Assembly (NCBI RefSeq): GCF_009192765.1
Contig: NZ_VOHQ01000005.1
Coordinates: forward strand, 124,001 to 188,000
Direction: 5' to 3'
Source: Agriterribacter humi
Lineage (GTDB): Bacteria > Bacteroidota > Bacteroidia > Chitinophagales > Chitinophagaceae
DNA length: 64,000 nucleotides
Of this stretch, positions 1 through 8,768 are shown one piece after another; position 1 is the first letter of the stretch; each line of letters starts with the position of its first letter. The notes beneath the pieces are model-generated. The model searched no databases. It saw nothing but the letters and a program-made list of their open reading frames with translations, and had not been told where the DNA came from. A program made the translations under genes and the position numbers.

Positions 1-542
1 CTATTTTCAGATTCCTGTCTTTCAAACTGCGGGCTGGCAATGTACGTGAATCCATAGCGGCTTTGCAGCAAAAATGGTCTGTGCTTTTGCCAGGCACTGC
101 ATTCGACTTTACATTTATGGATGATACCATCAAAAAATTATATACAACAGAAATACAATTACAGCAGGCGTCTTATACCGCTGCTCTGCTGGCGCTTGTT
201 ATTGTATTGCTTGGCGTGCTGGGCCTAATATCTTTAAGCGTACAAAAAAGGATAAAGGAAATCGGTATCCGGAAAATACTGGGATCTTCGGTTTCGGCCA
301 TTATTGCCTTGTTTGTAAAAGAATTTCTGTCAATCGTGTTAATAGCCGGTTTGGTGGTTTGCCCGCTTGCCTATATATTAATGAACAGTTGGCTGAATGC
401 ATACGTTTATCGGGTAGCCATAACCGGCATACCATTTATGGCATCTCTTGTTTTTATTGGCGCAGTTACGATACTGATCATTGTAGCCCGCACCTATAAA
501 GCTGCTATGGATAACCCGGTGAAGAGCCTTCGCACCGAATAG
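1..542 (+). CDS. ABC transporter permease, FtsX/MacB type (5' truncated by window edge)
   Basis: This is the C-terminal end of a MacB-like permease. The reading frame is open from base 3 and the start lies before the window, so the ATG-like starts inside are not the real start. The visible part ends the second periplasmic domain and then gives three hydrophobic segments, the last part of an FtsX domain. The signature KEIGIRKILGSS sits between the first and second of these segments, and the protein ends in SLRTE, exactly like the complete permease that follows. Such proteins work with a separate ATPase in the inner membrane, and tandem copies are usual in Bacteroidota. The substrate cannot be told. 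Confidence 0.9.
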   Translation, partial: IFRFLSFKLRAGNVRESIAALQQKWSVLLPGTAFDFTFMDDTIKKLYTTEIQLQQASYTAALLALVIVLLGVLGLISLSVQKRIKEIGIRKILGSSVSAIIALFVKEFLSIVLIAGLVVCPLAYILMNSWLNAYVYRVAITGIPFMASLVFIGAVTILIIVARTYKAAMDNPVKSLRTE

Positions 543-617
543 CTACGGCTCTCAAAGAGCGTTTGAAAACGGAGTGAAGTTAATTTGAAAATGAGATGAT
601 TTGAAAATTGAAAATGA

Positions 618-651
618 GCGGCCGCCACACAACGAAGGAGCGTCAGACCGC
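618..651. repeat. Intergenic hairpin repeat, copy 1
   Basis: The core aacgaaggagcgtcagaccg at 631-650 recurs word for word downstream of the next permease gene. It is flanked by a near-inverted pair, GCGGCC at 618-623 and GACCGC at 646-651, with one mismatch. The second copy (3220-3253) has the perfect pair. Confidence 0.7.
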
Positions 652-755
652 GAATACGGGATTATGTAAAATGTTTAAATTGCTGAAAGCTGATTCGCCA
701 CGGCGGACAAGTTGCTGACGGAAAGCTAACTACTGACAGCTCAAATCATACAATT

Positions 756-3164
756 ATGTTAAGAAACTATTTTAAAATCATTCTTAGAAACCTGAAAACC
801 CAAAAAGTCTTCTCCGCCATAAATCTTCTTGGGTTAACCGTTAGCCTCACGGCTGTAATATTTATATCGCTGTATATACGGTACGAGTTGTCTTACGACA
901 AATATTTACCCACATCCGGTAATGTTTACAGGCTTTATACTGAAAATACCCGGTTAAAGGAGGATGCCAATAAACTGCAATTGCCAACCGGCCTGGCAGA
1001 AATGCTTAAAAAGGAGTTCCCCGAAGTGAAGGAGTTCGTGCAGATAAACCAGGGAAAACAGGAATTTATAGGGAAAAACGGAAATATAAAAGTCGGCACG
1101 CTTGATGCCGGCAATAATTATTTCACCATATTTCCTTTCACCTTTATTGCAGGTAACCCACAGCAGGCGTTATCGGAAAAAAATTCGATTGTTCTTACCG
1201 AATCTGCTGCTAAAAAAATATTTGGCAACACCAACCCTTTGAACCAGGTATTAATGAATACCCAAAATGAACCATTTACCGTAACTGCTATTGTAAAAGA
1301 CATCCCGGCTAATACTCATTTTGAAGCAGAGGCTATTGTTAATTTAAGCTATCCCTGGGCCTTAAAGCCGCTCAACTGGAAAGCCTATTCCGGTATATAC
1401 CAATATGTATTATTAGGAGATAACGTTGAAGCAGGGGCGCTGCAAAAAAAGTTTAAGTCTGTTTATGAAAAATATGCTTTTCCTAAAGATATACAACTTG
1501 TTTTGCAACCGGTAACAGCTATCCACCTGCACTCCAATTTCAGTGGTGAATTATCTGTAAACTCCGATATCCGGTATATCTACATTTTCGGACTGGCAGC
1601 ACTGCTGCTATTGTTTCTTGCAGGCATCAATTACATCAATCTCTCAACTGCCCGTTCGCTGCACCGTGCAAAAGAAACAGGTATCAGAAAAGTACTGGGC
1701 GCCCAAAGAAAAGGGATTATCATACAATTCCTTTCGGAAACAATCCTGTTTTTCCTTTTAGCAACCATCGCCTCAATTGTATTAACAATTATTTTTTCTG
1801 CTTTCATTGCGGGAATATTACACATTAACCCGGATGTTTTTACAGCATTTGATACCGCTTCGCTCCTTGTTTTTTTGGGAGGAATATTATTTTTTGGAGT
1901 GATAGCAGGGCTTTATCCTGCATTTTACTTATCAAAACAAGCGCCTGCATTCATTATAAAAGGGATAATGAGCAGAAACGCATTTAATGTAATATTAAGG
2001 AAAGCATTAGTGGTGTTTCAATTTGGGGTTTCCATCTTCTTCATCATTGTTACCATTACCATTTTTCAGCAACTCCGCTTCATTCAGCATAAAAAACTGG
2101 GCTTCGATAAGGAACAATTACTGATGATCGCCTTTAACAGGTATGGCAAAAATGTAGAAATATTTAAAAACAGGCTGCAGCAAAATCCTGCTATTAAAAA
2201 TATATCCATTTCTTCATGGAGCCCCGGTATAGGTTATGGAGGCAGCGGAAGCTGGGACGACCAGGCGGATTCATCTAAAAAGATTTCGGTAGACATGATG
2301 TTTACAGATGTTCATTTTATAAAAAGCATGGGTATTGAGCTCATTGCAGGAAGGGACTTTTCTGAAAAGCATCCTTTGGACACATTAGAACCGTCGGGAA
2401 ATAAAAAATTAACCGGGGAAGCTTTTCGAAAAGCGTTAAGCGACAGGTCGCTCATTTTAAATGAAACCGCTGTTAAAGTATTGGGGTTACAACTACCTGT
2501 AGTGGGAACGCGGCTCAGTTATCCCGCATTACAGGGCACCGTAATTGGCATAGTAAAAGATTTCAACGGGCTTAGCCTCCATCATAAAGTAGCTCCTTTA
2601 GCATTAAGGGCAGAAGGCAACATGACAAGCGGCTATACTTTTATTCGCATCAATCCGGGAAATATGCATGCGGCAATTGAAACCATTAAAAACGAATGGA
2701 AAAAAACTTTTCCTGAGAAATCATTTGAAATTTCATTTGTAGATGAATCGCTGGAAAAATTATACACTTCCGAAAAAAGGCTTGCGGCATTATTCAGTTC
2801 CTTTGCTTTATTGGGAATAGGAATTGCCTGTCTTGGTATTTTTGGCTTGGCCTCCTATATGGCAGAACAGCGTTCAAAAGAAATAGGGATAAGAAAAGTG
2901 CTGGGAGCCAGTGTAAAACAAATAGTGAATATGTTATCCCGGCAATTTTTGAGATCCATTTTCCTTGGCGCATTGGTCATATTCCCGGTTGCATGGTGGT
3001 TCCTGAATTACTGGCTGCGCGGATTTGCATACAGGATCAGCATTAACTGGTGGGTATTTGCTTCGGCAACGCTCATTGCAGCAATTATTGCATTGGTCAC
3101 AATAAGTTACCAGTCCATCAAAGCAGCAATAGCCAGCCCCGTGAAAAGCCTGAGAACAGAATAA
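756..3164 (+). CDS. ABC transporter permease, FtsX/MacB type
   Basis: A complete 802-residue permease of the long Bacteroidota form. It has an N-terminal membrane segment (about 20-42), a MacB-type periplasmic domain, three membrane segments (about 280-390), then a second half of the same plan starting near 425 and ending in three membrane segments. The FtsX loop signature occurs twice, as GIRKVLGAQRK and KEIGIRKVLGAS. No ATPase gene lies beside it in the window. It shares its C-terminal SLRTE and its downstream hairpin repeat with the truncated permease upstream, which suggests tandem duplication. Members of this family move peptides, lipoproteins or drugs, or act in mechanotransmission; nothing here decides which. 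Confidence 0.92.
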   Translation: MLRNYFKIILRNLKTQKVFSAINLLGLTVSLTAVIFISLYIRYELSYDKYLPTSGNVYRLYTENTRLKEDANKLQLPTGLAEMLKKEFPEVKEFVQINQGKQEFIGKNGNIKVGTLDAGNNYFTIFPFTFIAGNPQQALSEKNSIVLTESAAKKIFGNTNPLNQVLMNTQNEPFTVTAIVKDIPANTHFEAEAIVNLSYPWALKPLNWKAYSGIYQYVLLGDNVEAGALQKKFKSVYEKYAFPKDIQLVLQPVTAIHLHSNFSGELSVNSDIRYIYIFGLAALLLLFLAGINYINLSTARSLHRAKETGIRKVLGAQRKGIIIQFLSETILFFLLATIASIVLTIIFSAFIAGILHINPDVFTAFDTASLLVFLGGILFFGVIAGLYPAFYLSKQAPAFIIKGIMSRNAFNVILRKALVVFQFGVSIFFIIVTITIFQQLRFIQHKKLGFDKEQLLMIAFNRYGKNVEIFKNRLQQNPAIKNISISSWSPGIGYGGSGSWDDQADSSKKISVDMMFTDVHFIKSMGIELIAGRDFSEKHPLDTLEPSGNKKLTGEAFRKALSDRSLILNETAVKVLGLQLPVVGTRLSYPALQGTVIGIVKDFNGLSLHHKVAPLALRAEGNMTSGYTFIRINPGNMHAAIETIKNEWKKTFPEKSFEISFVDESLEKLYTSEKRLAALFSSFALLGIGIACLGIFGLASYMAEQRSKEIGIRKVLGASVKQIVNMLSRQFLRSIFLGALVIFPVAWWFLNYWLRGFAYRISINWWVFASATLIAAIIALVTISYQSIKAAIASPVKSLRTE

Positions 3165-3219
3165 TACAAATATGAAAATGCCTGCCCGACTGAATAGGCG
3201 GGTGGAAGTGTGGAAATAA

Positions 3220-3253
3220 GCGGTCGGTAAGCAACGAAGGAGCGTCAGACCGC
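3220..3253. repeat. Intergenic hairpin repeat, copy 2
   Basis: A perfect 6-bp inverted pair, GCGGTC at 3220-3225 and GACCGC at 3248-3253, encloses the same 20-base core found at 631-650. Each copy follows a permease gene. This could be a REP-like or MITE-like element, or a repeat carried along when the permease gene was duplicated. Confidence 0.7.
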
Positions 3254-3299
3254 GGATAAATGTGGAAGAATCAAAATCCTGGAATTGAACTGTAGTACC

Positions 3300-3407
3300 G
3301 TCCCTCTACACGCCGTGGAGAGGAAATCCATTATTTTTATTGCAACAATAGTGGTGCTGATCACCATTGTCGGGCAGGGACTGGTGCTTCCCGTGATCGT
3401 GAAATAA
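3300..3407 (+). pseudogene. Remnant of a CPA1-type Na+/H+ antiporter C-terminus
   Basis: In the frame ending with TAA at 3405-3407, about 30 codons read as a charged ERK turn followed by a hydrophobic helix (IIFIATIVVLITIVGQGLVL) and P-V-I-V-K. This is the pattern of a late transmembrane segment of NhaP/CPA1 antiporters, where a helix ends in V-x-x-Q-G-L-x-L-P. No upstream part of such a gene can be followed in any frame, so it looks like the last scrap of a deleted gene left after the permease. It also makes up much of the otherwise gene-free stretch 3165-3499. The family assignment rests on this one segment. Confidence 0.55.
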
Positions 3408-3499
3408 ATCCCGGCCTGACACAGAGTTGAGTTAAATTGTAATATGTGGTATTGCCCTTTCTCCTTTCTCCTCTCTCCTCTCTCCTTTCTCGTCCCAGG

Positions 3500-5248
3500 T
3501 CATTCCGCGGCCTCATCTTCTTCAACAACGGGAGGAACAGGATAAGCAGCCGAAGCCTCACGTGCAGCACGTTTCTGAGCCGGTGTAAGCGGCTGAACCC
3601 ATGAATTATCATAAGGTTTGAAACAGGCATTGGCCAATAATTCCTGCAGGGTTATTTTACCGTCAATGTAGCGGCATAACGCTGTGAACGCAGGCCTGTT
3701 CTCTTTTTTTAAAATCAATAAACTGGCATTGGTTCCTGCTTTCGCAGCAATAGGCACGCCTCCGCCCAGTTCGGCCCAATGGCCACCCAGCAACAGATTT
3801 TTTACCGGCGTTTGGTAATGGGCTATTTTGCTTTGCATGTTCTTTCGTCCGGGTTTTGCTCCCATCATCGTGCCATTCTTATTGCCCGTATAACGATGAT
3901 GCGTAACCGGTGTTGCCACTTCATAAAATAATATACGCGATCGCAGCCCCGGAGCTACCAGCGCTTCTACCCTTCCGATGATAATTTCAGCGGTTTCTTT
4001 CTTCAATGTTTTGTAAGCTTCCCCCCTGATATAACTACCCTTATCATCCAGTGTAGTATGCCAGTTATTACTATAGTCCATTAGCGCCGGCATAAATAAA
4101 GTGAGTGAGCCATGTCCTTCCGGCACCATCGTCTTATCTCTCACAGAGGGCGCCAGTATACTAATTTCGGTTGTAGCAGGATCGCCGGTATGATGACTGT
4201 CGTACGACTGTCTCTCGTCCGCAACATGTATCATCTCTTCACCAAAGCCCAATTCCTCCGCGGTGCAATCAAGGGCAATAGAAATGGTTACAGATGAAGT
4301 ATACAATTCAGCATGCTGCAGTTTACTTTTCAGCTTTACAGGAACAGCATCAGCCGGTAACATCTTTTCATACAGGGTTTCAATATCACAGGCGGCAATT
4401 ACATACTTACTGCTGAGCTGATGCAACTGCCCCTTATGCATAAATTTTACACCGGTACAAACATTTCCGTTCACCACGATTTCTTTAACACTGCATTGCG
4501 TGCACACCACATTATTATAAAATTCCACTACATGCTGCAGCCATTGTGGTATTACCTGCCCCCCTCCTTTTGGCGGACACTGGAAATCGTTGGCATACGA
4601 CCAGCCTATAGGAACCATACAACCAATTAATTCGGTTTCAGATGCAAAAATGCTGTGCAATTTTTCATTTTTAAAGAAACGTTTTAATCCCTTCTTTAAA
4701 CCCTTTTCCCCACTGTATGAAATAAAAGGAATAAAAGGCAGGATCACCTTAAGCACCTTTAACTTGTTTTGCAGCTTTTCTGAAAAAGACATGGTTTCTT
4801 CCGATCTGAATATCTGGTTCAGATTATTAAGTGAGTTCCCTATTTTTTTGGCTTTTAAAAAAAAACGTTCAATTCCTTCTTTTTCATTTGGGAATTCTGC
4901 ACTCAACTGATCTTTTAATTCGTCAGGATTATTGGTGAGCAGGTAATCATAACCACTGCCCTTATATCGCCGGGTGCGCTCCAGGGTAATGGCTTTTGGA
5001 TGATCATTACCCAGCACATCAAAAAGTTTGGTTACCATTCCCTCCGGCCCATATTGATTGAGCCAGTGAATAGCGGTATCAAAAATAAAATCCTTTCTCC
5101 TGAAACCGGCTAAGTATCCTCCCACATGCGGCTCTTTTTCCAGCACACAAACCGAAAGTCCGGCCTTGCTTAATAAAGCTGCCGCAGTTAGTCCGCCTAT
5201 GCCGGCGCCTATGATCACCACATCATAATGCGTCTCCAGTTTTTTCAT
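3500..5248 (-). CDS. Phytoene desaturase/retinol saturase-like FAD oxidoreductase
   Basis: A 582-residue flavoenzyme of the CrtI/carotenoid isomerase/retinol saturase group. The Rossmann FAD motif VVIIGAGIGGLTAA is at residues 11-24, followed by the acidic end of beta-2 (VLEKE) and the GGY turn. Near the C-terminus LLLGGHWAELGGGVPIA is the second FAD contact. The tail after about residue 545 is rich in Ala, Pro and Glu and is not part of the usual fold. No crtB or other carotenoid gene is adjacent, so the substrate is unknown. A second member of this broad family is in the operon at 10796-12307. Downstream on its strand is a 40-base run of only G and A (3447-3490). Confidence 0.85.
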   Translation of the reverse strand: MKKLETHYDVVIIGAGIGGLTAAALLSKAGLSVCVLEKEPHVGGYLAGFRRKDFIFDTAIHWLNQYGPEGMVTKLFDVLGNDHPKAITLERTRRYKGSGYDYLLTNNPDELKDQLSAEFPNEKEGIERFFLKAKKIGNSLNNLNQIFRSEETMSFSEKLQNKLKVLKVILPFIPFISYSGEKGLKKGLKRFFKNEKLHSIFASETELIGCMVPIGWSYANDFQCPPKGGGQVIPQWLQHVVEFYNNVVCTQCSVKEIVVNGNVCTGVKFMHKGQLHQLSSKYVIAACDIETLYEKMLPADAVPVKLKSKLQHAELYTSSVTISIALDCTAEELGFGEEMIHVADERQSYDSHHTGDPATTEISILAPSVRDKTMVPEGHGSLTLFMPALMDYSNNWHTTLDDKGSYIRGEAYKTLKKETAEIIIGRVEALVAPGLRSRILFYEVATPVTHHRYTGNKNGTMMGAKPGRKNMQSKIAHYQTPVKNLLLGGHWAELGGGVPIAAKAGTNASLLILKKENRPAFTALCRYIDGKITLQELLANACFKPYDNSWVQPLTPAQKRAAREASAAYPVPPVVEEDEAAE

Positions 5249-5445
5249 GGCAGGAAATTACTAAACAGATTTCAATTGTATGTTTTAATTATTCTTTTTA
5301 CCCGCATTTCGGATTCATAGGGTCCGTGATCCCTCTTTTAAAGTAATTGAATAGGATGAGTACCGGTATAGATTGTGATGCAGGAAGGCGCAAATTACAT
5401 TGGTTGAAAAGAGCTAAGATTATCATATACCTAAACTTAAAAGTG

Positions 5446-6237
5446 CTATACTTTTCCGATCACATATAATTGAGACATTGTAGGCACAGCGCTGCCCCCG
5501 GCATTTTCAAGTGTAATAGCAAATGCCTCAGCCCTGGGTATATTCTTCATTTTACAAAGCACATCGCCGCAGTCCCCAACCATGCCTGCATCAACGGGCT
5601 TGCCGTCTACAATTGCCCACAACTGGTACTGTTTTCCCTGCGGCACTTTGGCCATTTCATTCTGCAATACGTATACATCTTTTGTACGCGAATTCCAGTA
5701 TACGGTAGCTTTGCTGTTTTTGCCTGTCATGGCAATAATCTGCATGGCCGTATCTTTCATCATCTGCATACTACTGTCCAACACATTCAGTTTTGTTTGA
5801 GCAGCATCAAGGTTCGCAAAAAGTGAACTACGTTCGGCAAGCAGCCCGTTGTACTCACGCCGCGCATCAGCATATTTGTTGTAGTAATAAATGTTCAGCA
5901 CAGCGCTGATCAATAAAAGCACCAGGCTGGCGGCTGCCAGATATTTCCAGGTAGCGGGCCGTCTTACTGCAGTTCCGGTAATAGCCGGGTCTTCCTTAAT
6001 TACCGGCAAAAAATCAGGATTAAGCTCATTCCATATCGCCTGCTTTACATCAGGCGATGGTACAACTGCATTGGCTGTTAAATGCTGCTCAAGACTGATC
6101 TCAAAGTCATTTACCGCTTTGGCAATTTCGGGATAGGCAGACATCATAGACACAACATCAGCAGTTTCTTCCGGAGAAGTAAGCCGCATGACGTAACTTT
6201 CAATTATTCCACTTTCTATGTATGCTTTAATATCCAC
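5446..6237 (-). CDS. Anti-sigma factor, RskA C-terminal type
   Basis: A 263-residue membrane protein immediately downstream of the ECF sigma gene (17-base gap). Residues 1-90 are the cytoplasmic part that would hold the sigma factor; the zinc-binding His/Cys pattern of classical ZAS domains is not visible. One membrane segment spans about 98-118, followed by a short coiled coil. The outer domain has the RskA-type features VYVLQNEMAKVPQGKQYQLW and PVDAGMVG. By analogy it releases the sigma factor after regulated proteolysis; the signal is unknown. The call rests on position plus the RskA-like domain. Confidence 0.85.
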   Translation of the reverse strand: MDIKAYIESGIIESYVMRLTSPEETADVVSMMSAYPEIAKAVNDFEISLEQHLTANAVVPSPDVKQAIWNELNPDFLPVIKEDPAITGTAVRRPATWKYLAAASLVLLLISAVLNIYYYNKYADARREYNGLLAERSSLFANLDAAQTKLNVLDSSMQMMKDTAMQIIAMTGKNSKATVYWNSRTKDVYVLQNEMAKVPQGKQYQLWAIVDGKPVDAGMVGDCGDVLCKMKNIPRAEAFAITLENAGGSAVPTMSQLYVIGKV

Positions 6238-6254
6238 TTTTAGCTATACTATTA

Positions 6255-6830
6255 TTATAAAAGTTGTTTTAGTACAATTAGTGCTTTTCTGATCCTTGTT
6301 TTAACCGTTCCCAAAGGGATGTTTTCCTCCTTTGATATTTCCTCATGCGTATATCCTCTAAAATAAGCCAGTGTTATTAATTTTCCATACTCACCAGGTA
6401 AGCGTTTTACAATACCCGCAATTCCTATCCTGTCGGTATCAAATGGAATATTTTCCGGCAAATGACCCATAGTATCAGAGATGTCAAGATGCTTACGGCT
6501 GTTTTTAAATTGCTTTCCCCGTGTAAAATCTATTGATGCATTCCGCGCTATGTTAAGCATCCAGGTAAAAAGCCTGCCTTTCGCCGGATCATACTGATCT
6601 GCCTGCCTCCATATCTTTACAAATACGTCCTGCAAAATATCACTGGCTGTTTCTCTGTCCGTAATAATATTGAGTATTACCGCGTATAATGCGCCTGAGT
6701 ATTGTTCGTACAGGTAATCAAAAGCAGAGCGGTCGCGCTGTTTCAGCAACAGCACAAGATCTGCTTCTTTATAATTTCCGGTAACTGGCATTAATCCTGC
6801 TAAATTAGTCCTTTCCTTTTTAATATGCAT
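6255..6830 (-). CDS. RNA polymerase sigma factor, ECF family
   Basis: This has region 2 (FDYLYEQYSGALYAVILNI, then ASDILQDVFVKIWRQ) and region 4 with its helix-turn-helix (YTHEEISKEENIPLGTVKTR). It is followed directly by its presumed anti-sigma factor. The open frame extends to a TTG at 6902, but those residues are not sigma-like. ATG starts at 6830 and 6791 are both possible; the 6791 start (MPVTGNY) would match the usual length of the family. Upstream on the same strand, after a 122-base gap, are two exported ferritin-like genes, which could belong to its regulon or operon. Confidence 0.9.
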   Translation of the reverse strand: MHIKKERTNLAGLMPVTGNYKEADLVLLLKQRDRSAFDYLYEQYSGALYAVILNIITDRETASDILQDVFVKIWRQADQYDPAKGRLFTWMLNIARNASIDFTRGKQFKNSRKHLDISDTMGHLPENIPFDTDRIGIAGIVKRLPGEYGKLITLAYFRGYTHEEISKEENIPLGTVKTRIRKALIVLKQLL

Positions 6831-7024
6831 TATTTTCAGGCACGCGTAATATAAATGAATATCATCTGCATTTAACAGGTAAAAAAGTATGTCGATGCGC
6901 AAATAAATGCCGGAACCGGCTGCAACAATTGAGTAGAGTTTAAAAGGTTAACAGGGTTGAAACTATAGGAAGATATATTGCTAAGACCTGATGATACCTT
7001 ACATCACATAAAAACTTACTATTT

Positions 7025-7870
7025 TTATTTAGGCAAAAACGGATCAACAATGGCCAATATCTGTTCCATGGAAAGGGGTTCATCAAAGCTTTCCGAAGCG
7101 GCTTCCATGCTAATATTCTGACCATTAATATTTACGATATTAACACCTGCCTGTGTGGTTATTTCTTCCCCGTCATAACTTGCCTGCACAGCAGCCCCAA
7201 TTCCGCCACTATCCTTTCCTGTTATCCACGGCTTCAGATCATTGTTTTGCGTGGTTGCCCGGCGCATACTACGGATATGAGCTGCATGCCTGGCTTCTAC
7301 GGAATGTATATTCAGCGCTGCCGTAAGTACATCGTTATTGGAAATTAAATTTCCCGCCTGGCCCTTATACGCTCTCACTCCCGTGTCTTCAAAGGTTTGC
7401 GCTACCGCAAGGAACAAGTCATAATTAGAGAAGGCGTCTTTAAAAGGTCCGTTGCCATCGCCCTTTGCTCCTGAAAAATCAAACTCAGGTTTGGATACAG
7501 GTGTAGCGCCCATTGCCATTATAGCTGTTTTAAGAAATTCCACATGGGCCACCTCATGATCCCTGATGGTAGTGATGGCCCCGGTGGCAGCGCCAGCAGG
7601 CAAAAGTCCCGGAGCTGCTACTGCTTTAGTGTAAAACTCAGCTTCAAGATATTCGAGTGTTAAAGCGAACTGAAGTACATCTGTAACACTTGCGGTGGTT
7701 TGTCCGTATGCTTTTTGAAACATGGAGCCAAAGGCGAGAGGAACCGTAGCTAAGGCAATTTTTCCACTCATTTTAGTAAAGCCGCTTATCACTTTTCTTC
7801 TTGAATCTAACCTGTTGTATACTTCGGGATCGGCTTTTTCAATTTCAGAAATAATATTATATAAGTTCAT
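7025..7870 (-). CDS. Exported ferritin-like (Ferritin_2) protein
   Basis: A 281-residue protein with the helical metal-site pattern of Ferritin_2: an E-Y-L-E-A-E-F-Y helix near residues 72-80, RDHEVAHVEFLK, and SVEARHAAHIRSMRR. A twin-arginine-like start (SRRKVISGF at 23-31) precedes a hydrophobic stretch ending near GQ at 56-57, so export through the Tat system is likely. It lies 34 bases downstream of a paralogue on the same strand and is probably co-transcribed with it. Proteins of this family are often found next to ECF sigma genes in Bacteroidota; iron or oxidative-stress roles are usually inferred and not proven. Confidence 0.85.
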   Translation of the reverse strand: MNLYNIISEIEKADPEVYNRLDSRRKVISGFTKMSGKIALATVPLAFGSMFQKAYGQTTASVTDVLQFALTLEYLEAEFYTKAVAAPGLLPAGAATGAITTIRDHEVAHVEFLKTAIMAMGATPVSKPEFDFSGAKGDGNGPFKDAFSNYDLFLAVAQTFEDTGVRAYKGQAGNLISNNDVLTAALNIHSVEARHAAHIRSMRRATTQNNDLKPWITGKDSGGIGAAVQASYDGEEITTQAGVNIVNINGQNISMEAASESFDEPLSMEQILAIVDPFLPK

Positions 7871-7904
7871 ATTAGTAAGTTTTTAAGTGAATAATAAATG
7901 CTGA

Positions 7905-8609
7905 TTAACTTGTTGGCAATCCGCTTGCATCAATTTTTGATTTAAGGTAAGTGGATGCAATAGTCAATACTTCTCCGGGCAAACGTGATTTGTCCAGCCC
8001 GTTACCATCAATAACTGTGTTGTCGGCAAATGAACCGTTGCTGATCATATCCCTGATGGTTGCCGCATGCCTGGCTTCAACCGAAACGATTTTACCGGCA
8101 AGCAACAGATAGTTGCCATCTTTTATCAGGTGGCCCGCCCCGTTATAGGCCGATACACCGAGGTCTTCAAAAGCTTTGGCCGTTCCGAGTACACTGTCCC
8201 TGCTTCCAAAGTCTATGGAACTGAAATCTACTTCCAGGGCAGGAATAGCTTTTGCACCCAAAGCCGATTTAAAAAATTCACGATGAGCAATTTCATGATC
8301 GCGGATATCGGTAAGATACGACTGCTCAGTTGCGGTAATGCCGCTGTATAGCGTACTTATTACCTGCACGTAAAAAGCAGCTTCCAATTGCTCCAGTGCA
8401 TAAGCATAATTCAATATCCCTATGTCATCGCTGCCAAGTGGTATGCCTTTGTTGTTTCCGTTATTATTATTATTATTATTGTCTTTTTTACATGCTGCGG
8501 CTACAGCCATTACGGAAACAGTTCCTCCTATATATTTGAGAAAATTACGCCGTTGCATGCCTTCGGAAAACTGGTCGCTCTGAAATGCTGACTGGATTGT
8601 ACTTTTCAT
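7905..8609 (-). CDS. Tat-exported ferritin-like (Ferritin_2) lipoprotein
   Basis: A 234-residue paralogue of the gene downstream. Residues 20-28 form a clear twin-arginine motif (RRNFLKYIG), and a hydrophobic stretch ends at the lipobox VAAACK with Cys40 as lipid anchor. A run of seven Asn (44-50) is an exposed linker. The ferritin-like helices carry LEQLEAAFY, RDHEIAHREFF and SVEARHAATIRD, giving paired E-x-x-H sites. The first gene of its transcription unit, it is preceded by three AAATCC half-sites (8658-8685). It probably sits on the outside of the inner membrane or on the outer membrane. The function is inferred from fold only. Confidence 0.85.
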   Translation of the reverse strand: MKSTIQSAFQSDQFSEGMQRRNFLKYIGGTVSVMAVAAACKKDNNNNNNNGNNKGIPLGSDDIGILNYAYALEQLEAAFYVQVISTLYSGITATEQSYLTDIRDHEIAHREFFKSALGAKAIPALEVDFSSIDFGSRDSVLGTAKAFEDLGVSAYNGAGHLIKDGNYLLLAGKIVSVEARHAATIRDMISNGSFADNTVIDGNGLDKSRLPGEVLTIASTYLKSKIDASGLPTS

Positions 8610-8657
8610 AATTTCTGAATTAAAGTTTTAAAATGCTTTAATACACATACGAAAAGC

Positions 8658-8685
8658 AAATCCATATGGATTTAAATGCGGATTT
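8658..8685 (-). promoter_or_regulatory. Candidate operator with three AAATCC/GGATTT half-sites
   Basis: AAATCC at 8658-8663, GGATTT at 8668-8673 and GGATTT at 8680-8685. The first two form a perfect 16-bp palindrome, AAATCCATATGGATTT. The sites lie 49-76 bases before the start of the ferritin-like operon, where an operator would be expected. The regulator is unknown. Confidence 0.5.
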
Positions 8686-8768
8686 TTAATTTATCGGGGA
8701 ATAGTAAATATTATGGAGAAAAGCGATATAACGCTAACAATATTCTTAAAGGATTACGGCACTCCTCT

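Noticed and set aside
3361-3630. Minus-strand frame of 89 codons overlapping the end of the flavoenzyme gene.
   Set aside because: Its composition is driven by the GA-rich tract and by antisense of the antiporter remnant; no protein features.
5300-5345. Small AGGG/CCCT hairpin as terminator downstream of the anti-sigma gene.
   Set aside because: Only four pairs and no adjacent T run.
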